Origin: Pseudoalteromonas sp. UG3-2
GTDB taxonomy: Bacteria; Pseudomonadota; Gammaproteobacteria; Enterobacterales; Alteromonadaceae
Length of the DNA stretch: 64,000 nt
Assembly (NCBI RefSeq): GCF_037120705.1
Contig: NZ_JAWLJU010000001.1
Coordinates: 748,892 to 812,891 of the forward strand
Direction of reading: 5' to 3'
Position 1 is the stretch's first letter, and each line of letters begins with the position of its first letter. Shown here piece after piece: positions 8,604-18,621 of the stretch. The position numbers and the translations under genes are program-made. The notes beneath the pieces are model-generated. The model was not told the origin of the DNA. It worked only from the letters and a program-made list of their open reading frames with translations, and made no database searches.

Positions 8604-10193
8604 GTGAGTAAAATCAACAAAGCCAAGCATTGGTTAGATCTTAAAAAATTAATACTCATTCTGGCCACCTTGTGTGTATTAACGTCATTATTTAATGCGT
8701 TATTTGCAACCTATCAAGTGCAAAAGGAAACAATGATCAAGGATACACTTGAGTCTAACCACGCTTATGCAGCAAAATTGGCCGATGTCACCGATCTTTT
8801 TTTGCAATCAGTTTTGGCGCAGCTCAGTAATTCAAGTCAATTAGTAGCTAATAACTTTACTAATAAAGAGGCGGTTAATACTGAGCTTAAACAGTTACTC
8901 CAGCGCACCAATAGCTTTGACTCTATAGTGCTGGTTGATGCCAAAGGGCAGATCATCGATGCCTTGCCTGCGTCACTAGACGTCACTGGGACGTTACTCA
9001 CCAATGAAGTGCTCACCTCGCCACTGCGAGATCAAACTCCAAAAATAATCGGCCCATTTGTCTCACCTGCTGGCAACTTAATGGTCAGCCCAACATACCC
9101 TATTTTTTCATCGCAGCAGGAGTTTTTAGGTTTTATTGCCGCAGGAATTTACCTCAAAGGAGATAATATTTTAGGGAAACTGTTGGCCAGCCATCACCAT
9201 CGCGACGAAACGTACGTGTATGTCACAGGACCCAATGGTAAATTAATTTACCACCACGATGAAACCCGCATTGGCGAAGACGTGTCAGTCAATCAGGTAG
9301 TGCAAAAATTAAAAGCGAACCAGTTTGGCGCAGAAGAAATAAAGAATACTTTAGGCGTTGATATGCTGGCAGGATTCGCACCTATAACTACTAGCCAGTG
9401 GGGGGTAGTGGCACAACGACCATTACAAATCACCATGTCGCAACTAAACCACACCATGATACATGTGATTAAAACTACCGCACCGTTCACGGTCTTATTA
9501 TTAATTTGCGTGTTAGGCTTAGGCACCTTAATCGCAAAACCACTCTGGCGAATGGCCAAAATAACTGAGCAAGTACAAGACGGCCGTAATACTACTTTCC
9601 CTAGTGTACCAACGTGGTACTATGAAGCCGCTTGGTTAAATCAGGCCATGCAACATAGCGTAAAGAGTCTTGGCGAACAAATTCAGCGCTTTGATGATGA
9701 ACGCCAGCAAGATCAGCTAACGGGCCTTTATAACCGTCGAGGTATGGAGAAGTGGTTAGCCTCGGCAGCTGAGCATAACATTGCCTTTAGTATCATTGCC
9801 CTTGATATTGACCACTTTAAGCAAGTTAATGATAGCTTTGGCCATGATGTCGGTGATGTGGTGATCAAAAAACTCGCTGAATTGATGCGCCAGAATGCTC
9901 GTGGCGATGATCATTTGTGCCGTTCCGGTGGTGAAGAGTTCTTGATGTTTTTGCCTCGAGTGGACTTAGAACAAGCCATTAAAATAGCCGAGCGTTTACG
10001 AGTGTGCACTGAGCAAACACAGTTTGATGTTGCCGGACATATCACTATTTCGTTAGGCGTTTCCCATTGGCCACTGTGCTCGGAGGATATGCTTCATGCC
10101 TTAAAGCTTGCAGATCGGAGCTTATACCAAGCCAAGGCCAATGGTCGTAACCAAGTAGAGCAAGCCGTTGCTGCCAATCACCAAGTTGCTTAG
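8604..10193 (+). CDS. Membrane-bound diguanylate cyclase with periplasmic dCache-type sensor
   Basis: 529 residues. TM helix at about 13-33, a periplasmic sensor region of about 250 residues resembling a double Cache domain, second TM helix near 290-312, a short HAMP-like linker and a C-terminal GGDEF domain. The active-site motif is SGGEEF with the metal/substrate segment DIDHFKQVNDSFGHD intact, and an RGDD inhibitory site five residues before it, so it should make c-di-GMP and be feedback-inhibited. Start is GTG at 8604; an ATG does not occur early. A hairpin-rich leader (8539-8572) precedes it. Confidence 0.88.
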   Translation: MSKINKAKHWLDLKKLILILATLCVLTSLFNALFATYQVQKETMIKDTLESNHAYAAKLADVTDLFLQSVLAQLSNSSQLVANNFTNKEAVNTELKQLLQRTNSFDSIVLVDAKGQIIDALPASLDVTGTLLTNEVLTSPLRDQTPKIIGPFVSPAGNLMVSPTYPIFSSQQEFLGFIAAGIYLKGDNILGKLLASHHHRDETYVYVTGPNGKLIYHHDETRIGEDVSVNQVVQKLKANQFGAEEIKNTLGVDMLAGFAPITTSQWGVVAQRPLQITMSQLNHTMIHVIKTTAPFTVLLLICVLGLGTLIAKPLWRMAKITEQVQDGRNTTFPSVPTWYYEAAWLNQAMQHSVKSLGEQIQRFDDERQQDQLTGLYNRRGMEKWLASAAEHNIAFSIIALDIDHFKQVNDSFGHDVGDVVIKKLAELMRQNARGDDHLCRSGGEEFLMFLPRVDLEQAIKIAERLRVCTEQTQFDVAGHITISLGVSHWPLCSEDMLHALKLADRSLYQAKANGRNQVEQAVAANHQVA

Positions 10194-10297
10194 CCGCCGT
10201 GAGCACTTAGAATATAATGGCAAAAGCCGTGAAATGTGCGCCGAAAATGGGTAATATGCTGCCCGTCTAATTTTATTTTATTGGAGTTGTACTTTTC

Positions 10298-11704
10298 ATG
10301 GCCAACACCTTGAAAGTTCCTCATACCTTAGTGTTGCTACTGGGTATGATGTGTATTGCCCTTATTTCTACTTGGGTTGTTCCCCAAGGTTTTTTTGAGA
10401 CCGCCACCACCGACTCAGGTCGCCAGGTGGTATTAGCCGGAACCTATCACTTAGCTGAGCAAACCGTAGGCTTAACCCCATGGGATTTACTTAAAGCCAT
10501 TCCACGCGCTTTTGCAGCAGCCCAAGACGTTATCTTTTTTGTCATGATCGTAGGTGGTGTGTTGGCGATTGCCAGAGCCACAGGCACGGTGGATGCATTA
10601 ATAGGGCGGCTACTAGAAAAGCATGGCGATAAACCACAAAAGCTGATTTTTATGGTGGTCTTTTGTTTTGCCATTGCCTCAAGCACCATCGGCACCGCAG
10701 GGGAATACATTCCGTTTGTGCTTATTTTAGTGGCCTTGTGTAAAGCCATGAAACTCGATGCCATGACCGCCGTCGGTATGATCATTGCCGGTTACGGCAT
10801 TGGCTATGGCGTGTCTGCATTTAACCCTTTCACGGTATTGATAGCGCAACAAATTGCTGAAGTGCCAGTGTATTCGGGAATATGGCTGCGCTTTGCTATT
10901 TTCTTGCCTTTCGTTCTAATTGGTTTTCACCATGTTTGGCAGTATTCCAAGCGCGTACAAGCTAACCCCGAAAAGTCGATGATGACAGACGTCACTTGCC
11001 CGTTGGCAGGTCAAGCACAACCCAGTTATCCAACTCTTAATAATCGTCATAAGTTGATTTTATCCTCCTTTATTATCACTTTAGGGGTTGCCGTTTGGGG
11101 TATAGCCACCAAAGGCTGGTACTTATATGAGTTGGGTGGTGTGTTTATCGCATGGGGAATAGTCATCGCCATATTAGGTAAGCTCAGTGCTGATGAAGCG
11201 GCAAACCGCTTTATTGAGGGCGTGTCTGACCTGGTTACTACTGCCATTTTAATTGGCGTAGCCCGTGGCATCGCATTGATTTTGGAAGATGGACAAATAC
11301 TTCATACCATTGTTAATGGCTTATCAACTCCACTTTCATATGTTGCTGCAGAAATCTCAGCAGTGGGTATGTTGGTGATTCAAACCTTATTAAATATGTT
11401 TATCCCATCCGGTTCTGGTCAGGCTTATGTCACTATGCCATTGATGGTGCCAGTTGGCGACTTAGTGGGTGTACCACGACAAGTTGCAGTACTGGCGTAC
11501 CAATTCGGCGATGGCTTTTCAAATATGATTGTGCCCACCAATGCGGTACTGATGGGTATTCTTGGTATGGCTGGCGTGCCTTACACACATTGGTTTCGAT
11601 TCTGTATGCCATTGATGTTTAAGTTAATGCTTGCTGCTGCCACAGTACTGGTACTGGCCGTGATGTTCGGGTACGGTTTAGACGTGCAACCGAAAATAAC
11701 GTAA
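10298..11704 (+). CDS. yfcC: YfcC-family membrane transporter (DcuC/C4-dicarboxylate carrier superfamily)
   Basis: 468 residues with about twelve membrane helices and the repeated carrier architecture of the YfcC family; recognisable phrases are STWVVPQG at the N-terminus, GTAGEYIPF and the C-terminal MFIPSGSGQAYVTMPLM. Related proteins move C4-dicarboxylates, amino acids or short-chain fatty acids, so the substrate stays open. A good TTGGAG ribosome site is 8-9 bases before the ATG. Stands alone, followed by a GC-rich hairpin. Confidence 0.8.
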   Translation: MANTLKVPHTLVLLLGMMCIALISTWVVPQGFFETATTDSGRQVVLAGTYHLAEQTVGLTPWDLLKAIPRAFAAAQDVIFFVMIVGGVLAIARATGTVDALIGRLLEKHGDKPQKLIFMVVFCFAIASSTIGTAGEYIPFVLILVALCKAMKLDAMTAVGMIIAGYGIGYGVSAFNPFTVLIAQQIAEVPVYSGIWLRFAIFLPFVLIGFHHVWQYSKRVQANPEKSMMTDVTCPLAGQAQPSYPTLNNRHKLILSSFIITLGVAVWGIATKGWYLYELGGVFIAWGIVIAILGKLSADEAANRFIEGVSDLVTTAILIGVARGIALILEDGQILHTIVNGLSTPLSYVAAEISAVGMLVIQTLLNMFIPSGSGQAYVTMPLMVPVGDLVGVPRQVAVLAYQFGDGFSNMIVPTNAVLMGILGMAGVPYTHWFRFCMPLMFKLMLAAATVLVLAVMFGYGLDVQPKIT

Positions 11705-11711
11705 CCCCCCC

Positions 11712-11739
11712 GGCAGCTGTAATGCTCTTTACAGCTGCC
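11712..11739 (+). terminator. Hairpin after yfcC
   Basis: Eleven-base stem GGCAGCTGTAA / TTACAGCTGCC with a six-base loop, eight bases after the stop. Lacks a clear T-run, so it may be a Rho-dependent or mRNA-stabilising structure. Confidence 0.6.
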
Positions 11740-11876
11740 TGTTAGCTGCTGATCTAAAATAATTTTCATTACTTATCTTACGTGTTTATTGATCTGCGTT
11801 TGTATAGCTAGTAGCTTAATAGTCTAAACTAAACGATTAAAGCAAAATTCCGTTATGGTTATACGAACAGCTCACT

Positions 11877-14435
11877 ATGTCATTATCATTTAATCAGTTT
11901 TACAACTTAACCAGTAGCAAGCAAAGATATCAATTTGCATTGCAAACCCTTTACAACAGGTTTCAGGCTAGGCACTGTTTTGTGGGCCAGTTTGTCGATG
12001 ATGACCGCCAAGTAAACACCGTAATGTACTACCGTGACGGCAAAATAGTAGACAACATCACCTATGATTTGCAAGGCACACCCTGCATGGACGCCAAGCA
12101 AAGCCAAGGAGTGTGCGCAATATTCGATTGCTTGCAACAGCGTTATCACGAAGATGAACTACTCAATGTGTTGAACATTGAAGGTTACCTTGCTGTTACC
12201 TTGAGAGCGCTCGATCATACGCCAATTGGCATTTTAGTGTGTTTATTCGATGAACACACAGCCATATCCAGTGAAGACAAAGCGTTTTTCCAAGAGCTCG
12301 GTCACCTGGTAGCCACAGAATTAAATCACAACCTTGAACTTGCCAAACAAGATAGACTGGTAAAACAACTTGCTAAAGGCGAAGAAATCGCACAACTATG
12401 CACTTGGTCGTGGCAACTTAAACAAGACAAACATTACTTTTCTAGCCATTTTGCTCAGTTAGTGAAAACGCCGAATTGCGAGGCTTCTTTATCTACGCTG
12501 TTAAATGCCTTGGTGGCTGATGACAAGTCTCGTTTACAAGGCGCGCTGGAACGCATTGCCTCAGGTGAGTGTCGGCATATAGATTTGCGTGTCGCCCTTA
12601 CCACAGCAGATGAGCACTCTGGTTTATTGCACATTAATGGGCAAGTTGAAAACGCCGATGATAATTCAAAAGAGCCCGTTTTCACTGCCACCATCCAAGA
12701 AATTAGCTATCTTGCAGCATTAACAAAGCAACTTGAACTCACTAATGTGGTGTTTGAGCATGCCACAGAAGCCATCATGATCACTAACAAGAATAATAAA
12801 ATTATCATGGTTAATAGGGCGTTTGAGCAGCTCACAGGCTACACAGGTTTTGAGTTGTATGGTCAAGACCCTGGTGTCTTATCCTCTGGCCAGCAAGATA
12901 AAACCTTTTATCACAGCATGTGGCAATCACTGATGCGAACTGGGCATTGGAAAGGTGAGATCCATAACCGCCGTAAAAATGGCCAGATCTACCCAGAAGA
13001 ACTTACCCTGAGCGTGGTTAAAGATGAACAAGGCAACATAGTCAATTACGTTGGCATCTTTCGTGATATCACTGACTGGAAACGTAACGAGGCTCAGCTT
13101 ACCTTTTATGCCAATCACGAGCCACTCACCGCGTTATTGAACCGCCGAAGCTTTATGCAGCGTTTAGAAGAGCAAATCTCCGAGGCCAGAAGTCAAGGTG
13201 GTAGTTGTTCGCTTATTTTTATCGGTTTAGACCGCTTTAAAGAAGTAAATGATGTGTTTGGTCCTGAGGTAGGCGACAAAGTGCTGGTATCTGTGGCCAA
13301 GCGACTAAAAAATGCCGTACGACAAAATGACATTAGTGCTCGTTATGGTGGCGATGAATTTGCTATTTTACTGACTAATAGCGATGTTGATAATGGTCTA
13401 AGCATCGCCAAAAAACTCTCGCATAAGCTGTCTCTGCCTTATGTCTTCAATGACATTACCATCGAAATTACCGTTTCAACGGGCGTGGCACAACTTGAGC
13501 CTGGCTCGAAAATAACGGCGGTAAATTTGCTTCGAAATGCCGCCCACGCACTTAATAGTGTAAAGAAAACAGAGCGAGGGCGAGTGGCGCTCCACGACGT
13601 TTCAATTCAAAATGCCTACCTGAACAAAATTAAGCTTAAAGACAAACTTAAAAAAGCGATAAAAACACAATCGCTTAGTGTTCATTATCAACCAATTGTT
13701 GATGCCAAGAGTAACCAGATCAGCAAATTCGAAGCCTTAGTTCGCTGGTTTGACGATGAGTATGGCTTGGTTTCGCCTGGTACCTTTATTCCCATTGCCG
13801 AAGAGTTTGGCCTGATTCATCTGGTTGGTCAGTTTGTCTTGGAGCGTAGCTGCAAAGATCTGGCCATGCTCCATCGCGCCGGATTTACCCATATTGGTTT
13901 TTCAATTAACCGCTCGGTTAGTGAATTTAAAACCTCGACCAACCAAGTCAAGCTTATCACTAAAGCCATTGAAACAGCAGGTATTGATTACTCTGCAATC
14001 ACCATAGAGGTGACCGAATCTTTAGCATCAGACCGCTTAACTTGGAAAAAGCTCAATGAGATACGCGAGCATGGGGTAAAACTTTCTTTGGATGACTTTT
14101 GTACGGGCTACTCATCGTTGAGTAATCTAATTGAAAACCAAGTCGATTACTTAAAGATAGACAAAAGCTTTATTGATAGCTTACTGACCGACCGCAGCAA
14201 GCAAGTGATGGTGGATTGCTTGATTGATCTTAGTGACAAGCTAGGGATCCATGTTATTGCCGAAGGGGTTGAGCACTACAACCAACTGCAGCAGCTCAGG
14301 GAGCTTGGTTGTCATCACATTCAAGGCTTTTACTTTAGCCCTGCCAAAGACATTGACGCTTGCCTCGCGCTACTGCAGCAGGGCGCGTTTAATGAACAAA
14401 GCGAGACTATAAGTTATGGCCAGCAAGGGCGCTAA
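11877..14435 (+). CDS. GAF-PAS-GGDEF-EAL cyclic-di-GMP protein
   Basis: 852 residues, no membrane segment. An N-terminal GAF-like region (to about 165), a linker, one clear PAS domain at about 285-400 with a PAC end (VNYVGIFRDITDWKR), a GGDEF domain (ARYGGDEF, preceded by RQND inhibitory site) and an EAL domain (FEALVRWFD, later DDFCTGYSS and EGVE). Both catalytic motifs look intact, so it could be bifunctional or switch activity through the sensory domains. PAS may bind flavin or haem but no ligand residue is diagnostic. Monocistronic; ends at a hairpin shared with hemH. Confidence 0.9.
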   Translation: MSLSFNQFYNLTSSKQRYQFALQTLYNRFQARHCFVGQFVDDDRQVNTVMYYRDGKIVDNITYDLQGTPCMDAKQSQGVCAIFDCLQQRYHEDELLNVLNIEGYLAVTLRALDHTPIGILVCLFDEHTAISSEDKAFFQELGHLVATELNHNLELAKQDRLVKQLAKGEEIAQLCTWSWQLKQDKHYFSSHFAQLVKTPNCEASLSTLLNALVADDKSRLQGALERIASGECRHIDLRVALTTADEHSGLLHINGQVENADDNSKEPVFTATIQEISYLAALTKQLELTNVVFEHATEAIMITNKNNKIIMVNRAFEQLTGYTGFELYGQDPGVLSSGQQDKTFYHSMWQSLMRTGHWKGEIHNRRKNGQIYPEELTLSVVKDEQGNIVNYVGIFRDITDWKRNEAQLTFYANHEPLTALLNRRSFMQRLEEQISEARSQGGSCSLIFIGLDRFKEVNDVFGPEVGDKVLVSVAKRLKNAVRQNDISARYGGDEFAILLTNSDVDNGLSIAKKLSHKLSLPYVFNDITIEITVSTGVAQLEPGSKITAVNLLRNAAHALNSVKKTERGRVALHDVSIQNAYLNKIKLKDKLKKAIKTQSLSVHYQPIVDAKSNQISKFEALVRWFDDEYGLVSPGTFIPIAEEFGLIHLVGQFVLERSCKDLAMLHRAGFTHIGFSINRSVSEFKTSTNQVKLITKAIETAGIDYSAITIEVTESLASDRLTWKKLNEIREHGVKLSLDDFCTGYSSLSNLIENQVDYLKIDKSFIDSLLTDRSKQVMVDCLIDLSDKLGIHVIAEGVEHYNQLQQLRELGCHHIQGFYFSPAKDIDACLALLQQGAFNEQSETISYGQQGR

Positions 14436-14445
14436 TTACGCGCCC
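14427..14445. terminator. Small hairpin between convergent genes
   Basis: GGGCGC-TAATTAC-GCGCCC stem-loop overlapping the stop of the GGDEF-EAL gene and just before the hemH stop on the other strand. Likely bidirectional, weak T-run. Confidence 0.5.
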
Positions 14446-14454
14446 TAATCACCG

Positions 14455-15474
14455 TTAAAGCAGTGGTTTTAACAATGCGTTAATCGCAGCAATATGGTCA
14501 TCACGATCGTTAAGCGCAGGAATATAGCGGTAATGCTCACCACCGGCTTCTTCAAATACCTCACGGTTTTCAACTTCCAGCTCTTCTAACGTTTCTAAGC
14601 AATCGGCACTGAATGCTGGGCTCAAAATCGCAATGTTTTTAACCCCTTGCTCAGGAAGAGATTCGAGTGTTTTATCGGTATAGGGTTGCAGCCATTCCGC
14701 TTTACCAAAGCGGCTTTGGAAGGTAGTGATTACTTTGTCTTTATCTAGGCCAAGCTTTTCTACCACTAAGCGAGTCGTTTGTTGGCAAAAACAATGGTAC
14801 GGGTCGCCACGCTCTAAAAACAACTTTGGCGTACCATGGTATGAAAACACCCACTTGTCTGGTTCGCCGTGTTGCTTTAAGTCTTCTTGTATCGAGGCCG
14901 CCAGTGACTCAATGTATTCAGGCAGCTTATGATAACCGTTTATAAAATGCAATTCAGGCACCCAACGCCATCCGCGCAACACCTTAGCAACTTGGTCGAA
15001 CGTAGAGCCAGTTGTGGCACTAGAATATTGTGGATACAAGGGCATGACTATGATCCGGGTTATGCCTTTGTCTCTGAGTTTTTCCAGTCCGGATTCGATT
15101 GAAGGATTGCCATATCGCATGGCTAATTCAACCTCAATATTGTCATAGCCCTCGGCCCGCAATTGCGCCTCCACTTTGGCAGCTTGTGCTTTACTAATGG
15201 CAATAAGGGGTGAACCTACGTCTGTCCATACAGTTTGGTATGCTTTGGCCGATTTTTTTGGTCTTACCCTAAGAATAATGCCATGTAAAATCATCAACCA
15301 AATAAGGCGTGGGATTTCAACGATCCGGGGGTCGGCCAAAAACTCGGCAAGATAGACTTTCAGTGCTTTTGCAGTAGGGGCATCTGGGCTGCCAAGGTTG
15401 GTGAGCAGAATACCTGTTTTAGCGTTAAATCGTCCTTCATGAGGATTGTCTGTTATTGCAGAAAAGCGAGACAC
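14455..15474 (-). CDS. hemH: Ferrochelatase
   Basis: 339 residues, normal length. Inserts ferrous iron into protoporphyrin IX, the last step of haem b synthesis. Family marks: LLTNLGSPDAPT at the N-terminus, PLYPQYSSATTGSTFDQV, the active-site histidine in FSYHGTP and the glutamate-rich helix ADCLETLEELEVEN. Its presence fits the haem-rich bd oxidase in the window, though it is not linked to it. Transcribed alone, convergent with the GGDEF-EAL gene. Confidence 0.95.
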   Translation of the reverse strand: MSRFSAITDNPHEGRFNAKTGILLTNLGSPDAPTAKALKVYLAEFLADPRIVEIPRLIWLMILHGIILRVRPKKSAKAYQTVWTDVGSPLIAISKAQAAKVEAQLRAEGYDNIEVELAMRYGNPSIESGLEKLRDKGITRIIVMPLYPQYSSATTGSTFDQVAKVLRGWRWVPELHFINGYHKLPEYIESLAASIQEDLKQHGEPDKWVFSYHGTPKLFLERGDPYHCFCQQTTRLVVEKLGLDKDKVITTFQSRFGKAEWLQPYTDKTLESLPEQGVKNIAILSPAFSADCLETLEELEVENREVFEEAGGEHYRYIPALNDRDDHIAAINALLKPLL

Positions 15475-15708
15475 CTAATGCTCCTTAGATTGTCATTGAT
15501 ATACTTGATATTTTACATGAAAAGCCAGTACGTGAGTAAGTCTTAAATCGATCTTACACAAGACAAATCACTTTGCCTCTGACAATAACTCACACTATAG
15601 TTGTAATTACGTTGAAAATATACGCTTAACGCTTGCCATTAATGATTTCAACGCGTATTTTCCCGCGCAATAGGGAAACTGTTTAATTTATTGTTTTGGA
15701 ACAGCCAG

Positions 15709-17262
15709 ATGCGGACCAACCACCCAGTCACTCAACAAGAAAAAACCTTCTCAGTAGATAGCAAGCTTATTTCAGTTACTGATTTGCAAGGCAACATTAC
15801 CGATTGTAATCAGGCCTTTGTCGACATCAGTGGCTTTTCCAGAGAAGAACTCATAGGCCAACCTCATAATATTGTTAGGCATCCAGATATGCCGGTGGAA
15901 GCCTTTCGCACCATGTGGGCGCAGTTAAAAATAGGTAAGCCTTGGATGGGGGTGGTGAAAAACCGCTGTAAAAATGGCGACCATTACTGGGTTGATGCTT
16001 ATGTCACCCCAATCACTCAAAACGGCAAAGTGGTCGGCTATGAATCCGTTAGAAGTTGCCCTAATCGTGATACAGTAGCAAGGGCAGAAGCGTTATATAA
16101 AAGTGTCAAAGCCGGGCAAAGCAGTGCTATTACACTGCCTTCACTACGCATTTTGTGGCCACTATTCAATATTATCACCTCGCTACTGCTGTGGTACTTT
16201 GTTTCAGAGTCTGGCGGATTCTTTTGGTTAATGGCCAATATGCTTGGCTATTCAACTTATTCAACTTGGCGTGCAAAGGAACAATTACAACGCATTGAGT
16301 CGGAGTTATCGCATAGCTTTTGCGATGACATAGCAACTCAGGTTTACTCTACCTGGGATGGCACCATGGCTTCACTGCAAGTACGCCTTAAAAGCGAGCG
16401 CGCTCACCTAGATACCATATTAACTCGTGTTGAGCATGCTGCCGACTCGGTTTCGCAAGGTGCACATTCAGCCAGTAAAGAAGCGAAAACGACTTACTCT
16501 GACCTGCAAAAGCAACAAAGTGAAACTGAACTCGTTGCAACTGCAATGAACGAAATGACGACCACTATTAGTGATGTCTCTAACAGTGTGCAACAAAGCG
16601 CTAAAGATGCGCAAAATTCATTAGAGTTAACCTCTCAAACAGAGCAGATAGCCAACAAGACCAAAACAGCGTTTACAGATCTGAGTAACACCATCGAAGA
16701 TATTCGTAATTCAGTGCAAGGGGTGTCTAAACAAACAGACAAAATTGCTTCTGCAGCACAGATCATTGAACAAATAGCTGAGCAAACCAATCTTCTAGCA
16801 CTGAATGCTGCCATTGAAGCGGCACGAGCAGGTGAGCAGGGTAGAGGATTTGCCGTGGTGGCCGATGAAGTGCGTCACCTTGCCCAACGCACCCAAGAGT
16901 CAACCAAGGAAATACATGCCATTATTTCTGAATTAACCGCCAGCACGAAAGCGTCGGTGGATATTGCCGAGCAAGGTCAGGCGGAATCATTACATGGCAT
17001 TGAACAGCTCAATGAAAGCACTGATATGCTGCAGCAAATCACTCAAGCCGTGATCCAAATCAGCGATATGTCGATGCAGATAGCCACCTCAGTTGAGCAG
17101 CAAGCCACGGTTTCAGATGACATCAATCAACAAGTAGTGAATATTGCACAACTAGCTAGCAATAGCTTAACCAGTGCGGAGCAGGTGTCACAGGAGAGTA
17201 TTGCGCTCGAGCATACCGCCAACGACATGCATGAATTGATTGTACGCTTCAAACGCAAATAA
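15709..17262 (+). CDS. PAS-containing methyl-accepting receptor, Aer-like
   Basis: 517 residues from an ATG whose product starts [10 protein letters not shown], matching the short Aer N-terminus; an upstream TTG (15691) would add six residues and is less likely. The PAS domain (about 15-125) has the Aer signature NIVRHPDMP and [12 protein letters not shown], which in Aer binds FAD. A short hydrophobic hairpin (about 150-185) anchors the protein with no periplasmic domain, and the C-terminal signalling domain has the hairpin tip [32 protein letters not shown]. It should sense redox/oxygen for taxis via CheA/CheW encoded elsewhere. Confidence 0.88.
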   Translation: MRTNHPVTQQEKTFSVDSKLISVTDLQGNITDCNQAFVDISGFSREELIGQPHNIVRHPDMPVEAFRTMWAQLKIGKPWMGVVKNRCKNGDHYWVDAYVTPITQNGKVVGYESVRSCPNRDTVARAEALYKSVKAGQSSAITLPSLRILWPLFNIITSLLLWYFVSESGGFFWLMANMLGYSTYSTWRAKEQLQRIESELSHSFCDDIATQVYSTWDGTMASLQVRLKSERAHLDTILTRVEHAADSVSQGAHSASKEAKTTYSDLQKQQSETELVATAMNEMTTTISDVSNSVQQSAKDAQNSLELTSQTEQIANKTKTAFTDLSNTIEDIRNSVQGVSKQTDKIASAAQIIEQIAEQTNLLALNAAIEAARAGEQGRGFAVVADEVRHLAQRTQESTKEIHAIISELTASTKASVDIAEQGQAESLHGIEQLNESTDMLQQITQAVIQISDMSMQIATSVEQQATVSDDINQQVVNIAQLASNSLTSAEQVSQESIALEHTANDMHELIVRFKRK

Positions 17263-17264
17263 AT

Positions 17265-17283
17265 GGAAGGACTTAGTCCTTCC
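17265..17283 (+). terminator. Terminator after the Aer-like receptor
   Basis: GGAAGGAC-TTA-GTCCTTCC hairpin directly after the stop, followed by TATTAAAAA; between convergent genes. Confidence 0.65.
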
Positions 17284-17314
17284 TATTAAAAACACTCAAT
17301 CATACTGACAACAT

Positions 17315-18523
17315 TTAAATCTTTCGCTTAAGCCCAGATTTAGCGCGTTCTTTAATGTTGGTTTGAATGTATATTTGATCCGTGGTGGCTATTTTGGCAT
17401 GACCCAAGTCTTCTGACAAATGCTTGAGCGGCCGGTGTTGGGCATCATGGGTGGCTCCGGTATGACGTAACCAATGTGAGGTTGCCGCCTCTAACTTTTC
17501 AGCATCTTCGGTAAAACCGTCTTCGGCGAGCTTGGCCACAGCAAAATCAAAGCTTTGTTGCACAATACGCCTAATTTGTCGCACGTTCATGCCGCCTTGA
17601 CCACGTAGTTTATGCACCAGCGGGTATGGTTCATCAACACGAGGTAGGGCGCTTAGACCACGGTATTGGCGATAGCGTTTCAGATAACTGAGAAAATCCT
17701 CACTGAGTGTCACATCTCTGAGCTTATTTCCCTTACCCATGATCCTAAGATACCAAAAGTTATCTTGATCTTGCCAAAAATGACTCATAACAGGAGACCA
17801 GTGAGGGCGATCAGATAATTCTGATATGCGTAAATACAGTCCTTTCAAGCAGGCCAACACAAACAAGTTGCGTTCTAACTCAGGTCGCTTTTCGCTGAGA
17901 TCTCGTGTCACACCAAAAACGTATTCCCACTGCAAATCACTCAAGGTGTCCGGCAGATTAATTTGCGATTGCACTACTAAGTAAGGACTGTTCTTTTTTA
18001 CCACAGGGACAAAGTTAGCAAAGGCTTTTTCTTCTAAAATAGCGAACTTGTAAAATACGTTCAGCGCCGTAAACATAGCTGCCAACGTCTGCTGACTAGC
18101 GCCATTTTCTTTTACCACAAAAGGGCGCCAATTAGGATTTACTTTGCGTAAACCTTGCACTTGTTTATATCGCCATTGCACTGAGGTTTGCGACCAAGAT
18201 TTATCCGGCTCCACCACGAAATCGACATAGGCCTCAATGTCTTCACGCTTTAATTCAAATACCGACTTTTCAGCCTGCAACCAAGACCACAAGCAAAAAC
18301 GCTCCAGCTCATTACGAAAACGGTTAAATGTGGCTTCAGACTTACGACCATAAACGTATAAGAATTGATAAAGAAATTGCAGCTCATCCAATAATGGCAC
18401 CTGTTGCTCGTGATGTTTTATAAATGCAGCCAACTCTGGATATTCATTTGCCAAAGTGTCATCCTCAAGATGAGCGATTTGATAACGTAGCTGCTTAAAG
18501 GTATCAACCAAAGGTACAAGCAT
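17315..18523 (-). CDS. Tyrosine site-specific recombinase adjacent to the prophage attachment site
   Basis: 402 residues. The catalytic set is complete: Arg232 in GLYLRISEL, a beta-hairpin Lys in GKGNKLRDV, His350 and Arg353 in SHWLRHTGA, His375 in LGHAKI and nucleophile Tyr385 in QIYIQT. It has an unusually long N-terminal SAM-like/core-binding region and is longer than XerC/XerD (about 300). I chose the ATG at 18523 over a TTG at 18568 because a promoter (-10 at 18555-18560) overlaps the latter. The gene points away from the prophage and lies outside the direct repeats, so it may be host-encoded rather than the phage integrase. Function in integration is inference. Confidence 0.85.
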   Translation of the reverse strand: MLVPLVDTFKQLRYQIAHLEDDTLANEYPELAAFIKHHEQQVPLLDELQFLYQFLYVYGRKSEATFNRFRNELERFCLWSWLQAEKSVFELKREDIEAYVDFVVEPDKSWSQTSVQWRYKQVQGLRKVNPNWRPFVVKENGASQQTLAAMFTALNVFYKFAILEEKAFANFVPVVKKNSPYLVVQSQINLPDTLSDLQWEYVFGVTRDLSEKRPELERNLFVLACLKGLYLRISELSDRPHWSPVMSHFWQDQDNFWYLRIMGKGNKLRDVTLSEDFLSYLKRYRQYRGLSALPRVDEPYPLVHKLRGQGGMNVRQIRRIVQQSFDFAVAKLAEDGFTEDAEKLEAATSHWLRHTGATHDAQHRPLKHLSEDLGHAKIATTDQIYIQTNIKERAKSGLKRKI

Positions 18524-18554
18524 GTAAAGTCCGATATTGGTAAGTATTGGACAT

Positions 18555-18584
18555 AGTATAAAAGACAAGGCAAGCTAGATGCAA
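18555..18584 (-). promoter_or_regulatory. Probable sigma-70 promoter of the tyrosine recombinase
   Basis: On the minus strand, TTGCAT (18579-18584) and TATACT (18555-18560) are separated by 18 bases and point to the recombinase. The -35 element ends ten bases from the dif-like site, so protein bound at that site, or insertion there, could change recombinase expression. Confidence 0.6.
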
Positions 18585-18593
18585 CCACAGCAA

Positions 18594-18621
18594 CACTCCT
18601 ATAATTTATATTATGTTAAAT
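18594..18621 (+). other. dif-like recombination site, left end of prophage (attL)
   Basis: The right half, TTATGTTAAAT (18611-18621), is identical to the E. coli dif XerD arm, and the six-base spacer TTTATA differs by one base from the E. coli TGTATA. The left half, CACTCCTATAA, keeps only the inner ATAA plus one C of the canonical XerC arm. A second copy of spacer plus XerD arm occurs at 30180-30196. Interpreted as attL formed by integration into a dif or dif-like site. Confidence 0.65.

Noticed and set aside
17263..17314. Possible att site beyond the recombinase that would place it inside the prophage
   Set aside because: Only a terminator hairpin is present; neither the dif-like core nor the flank words occur there.
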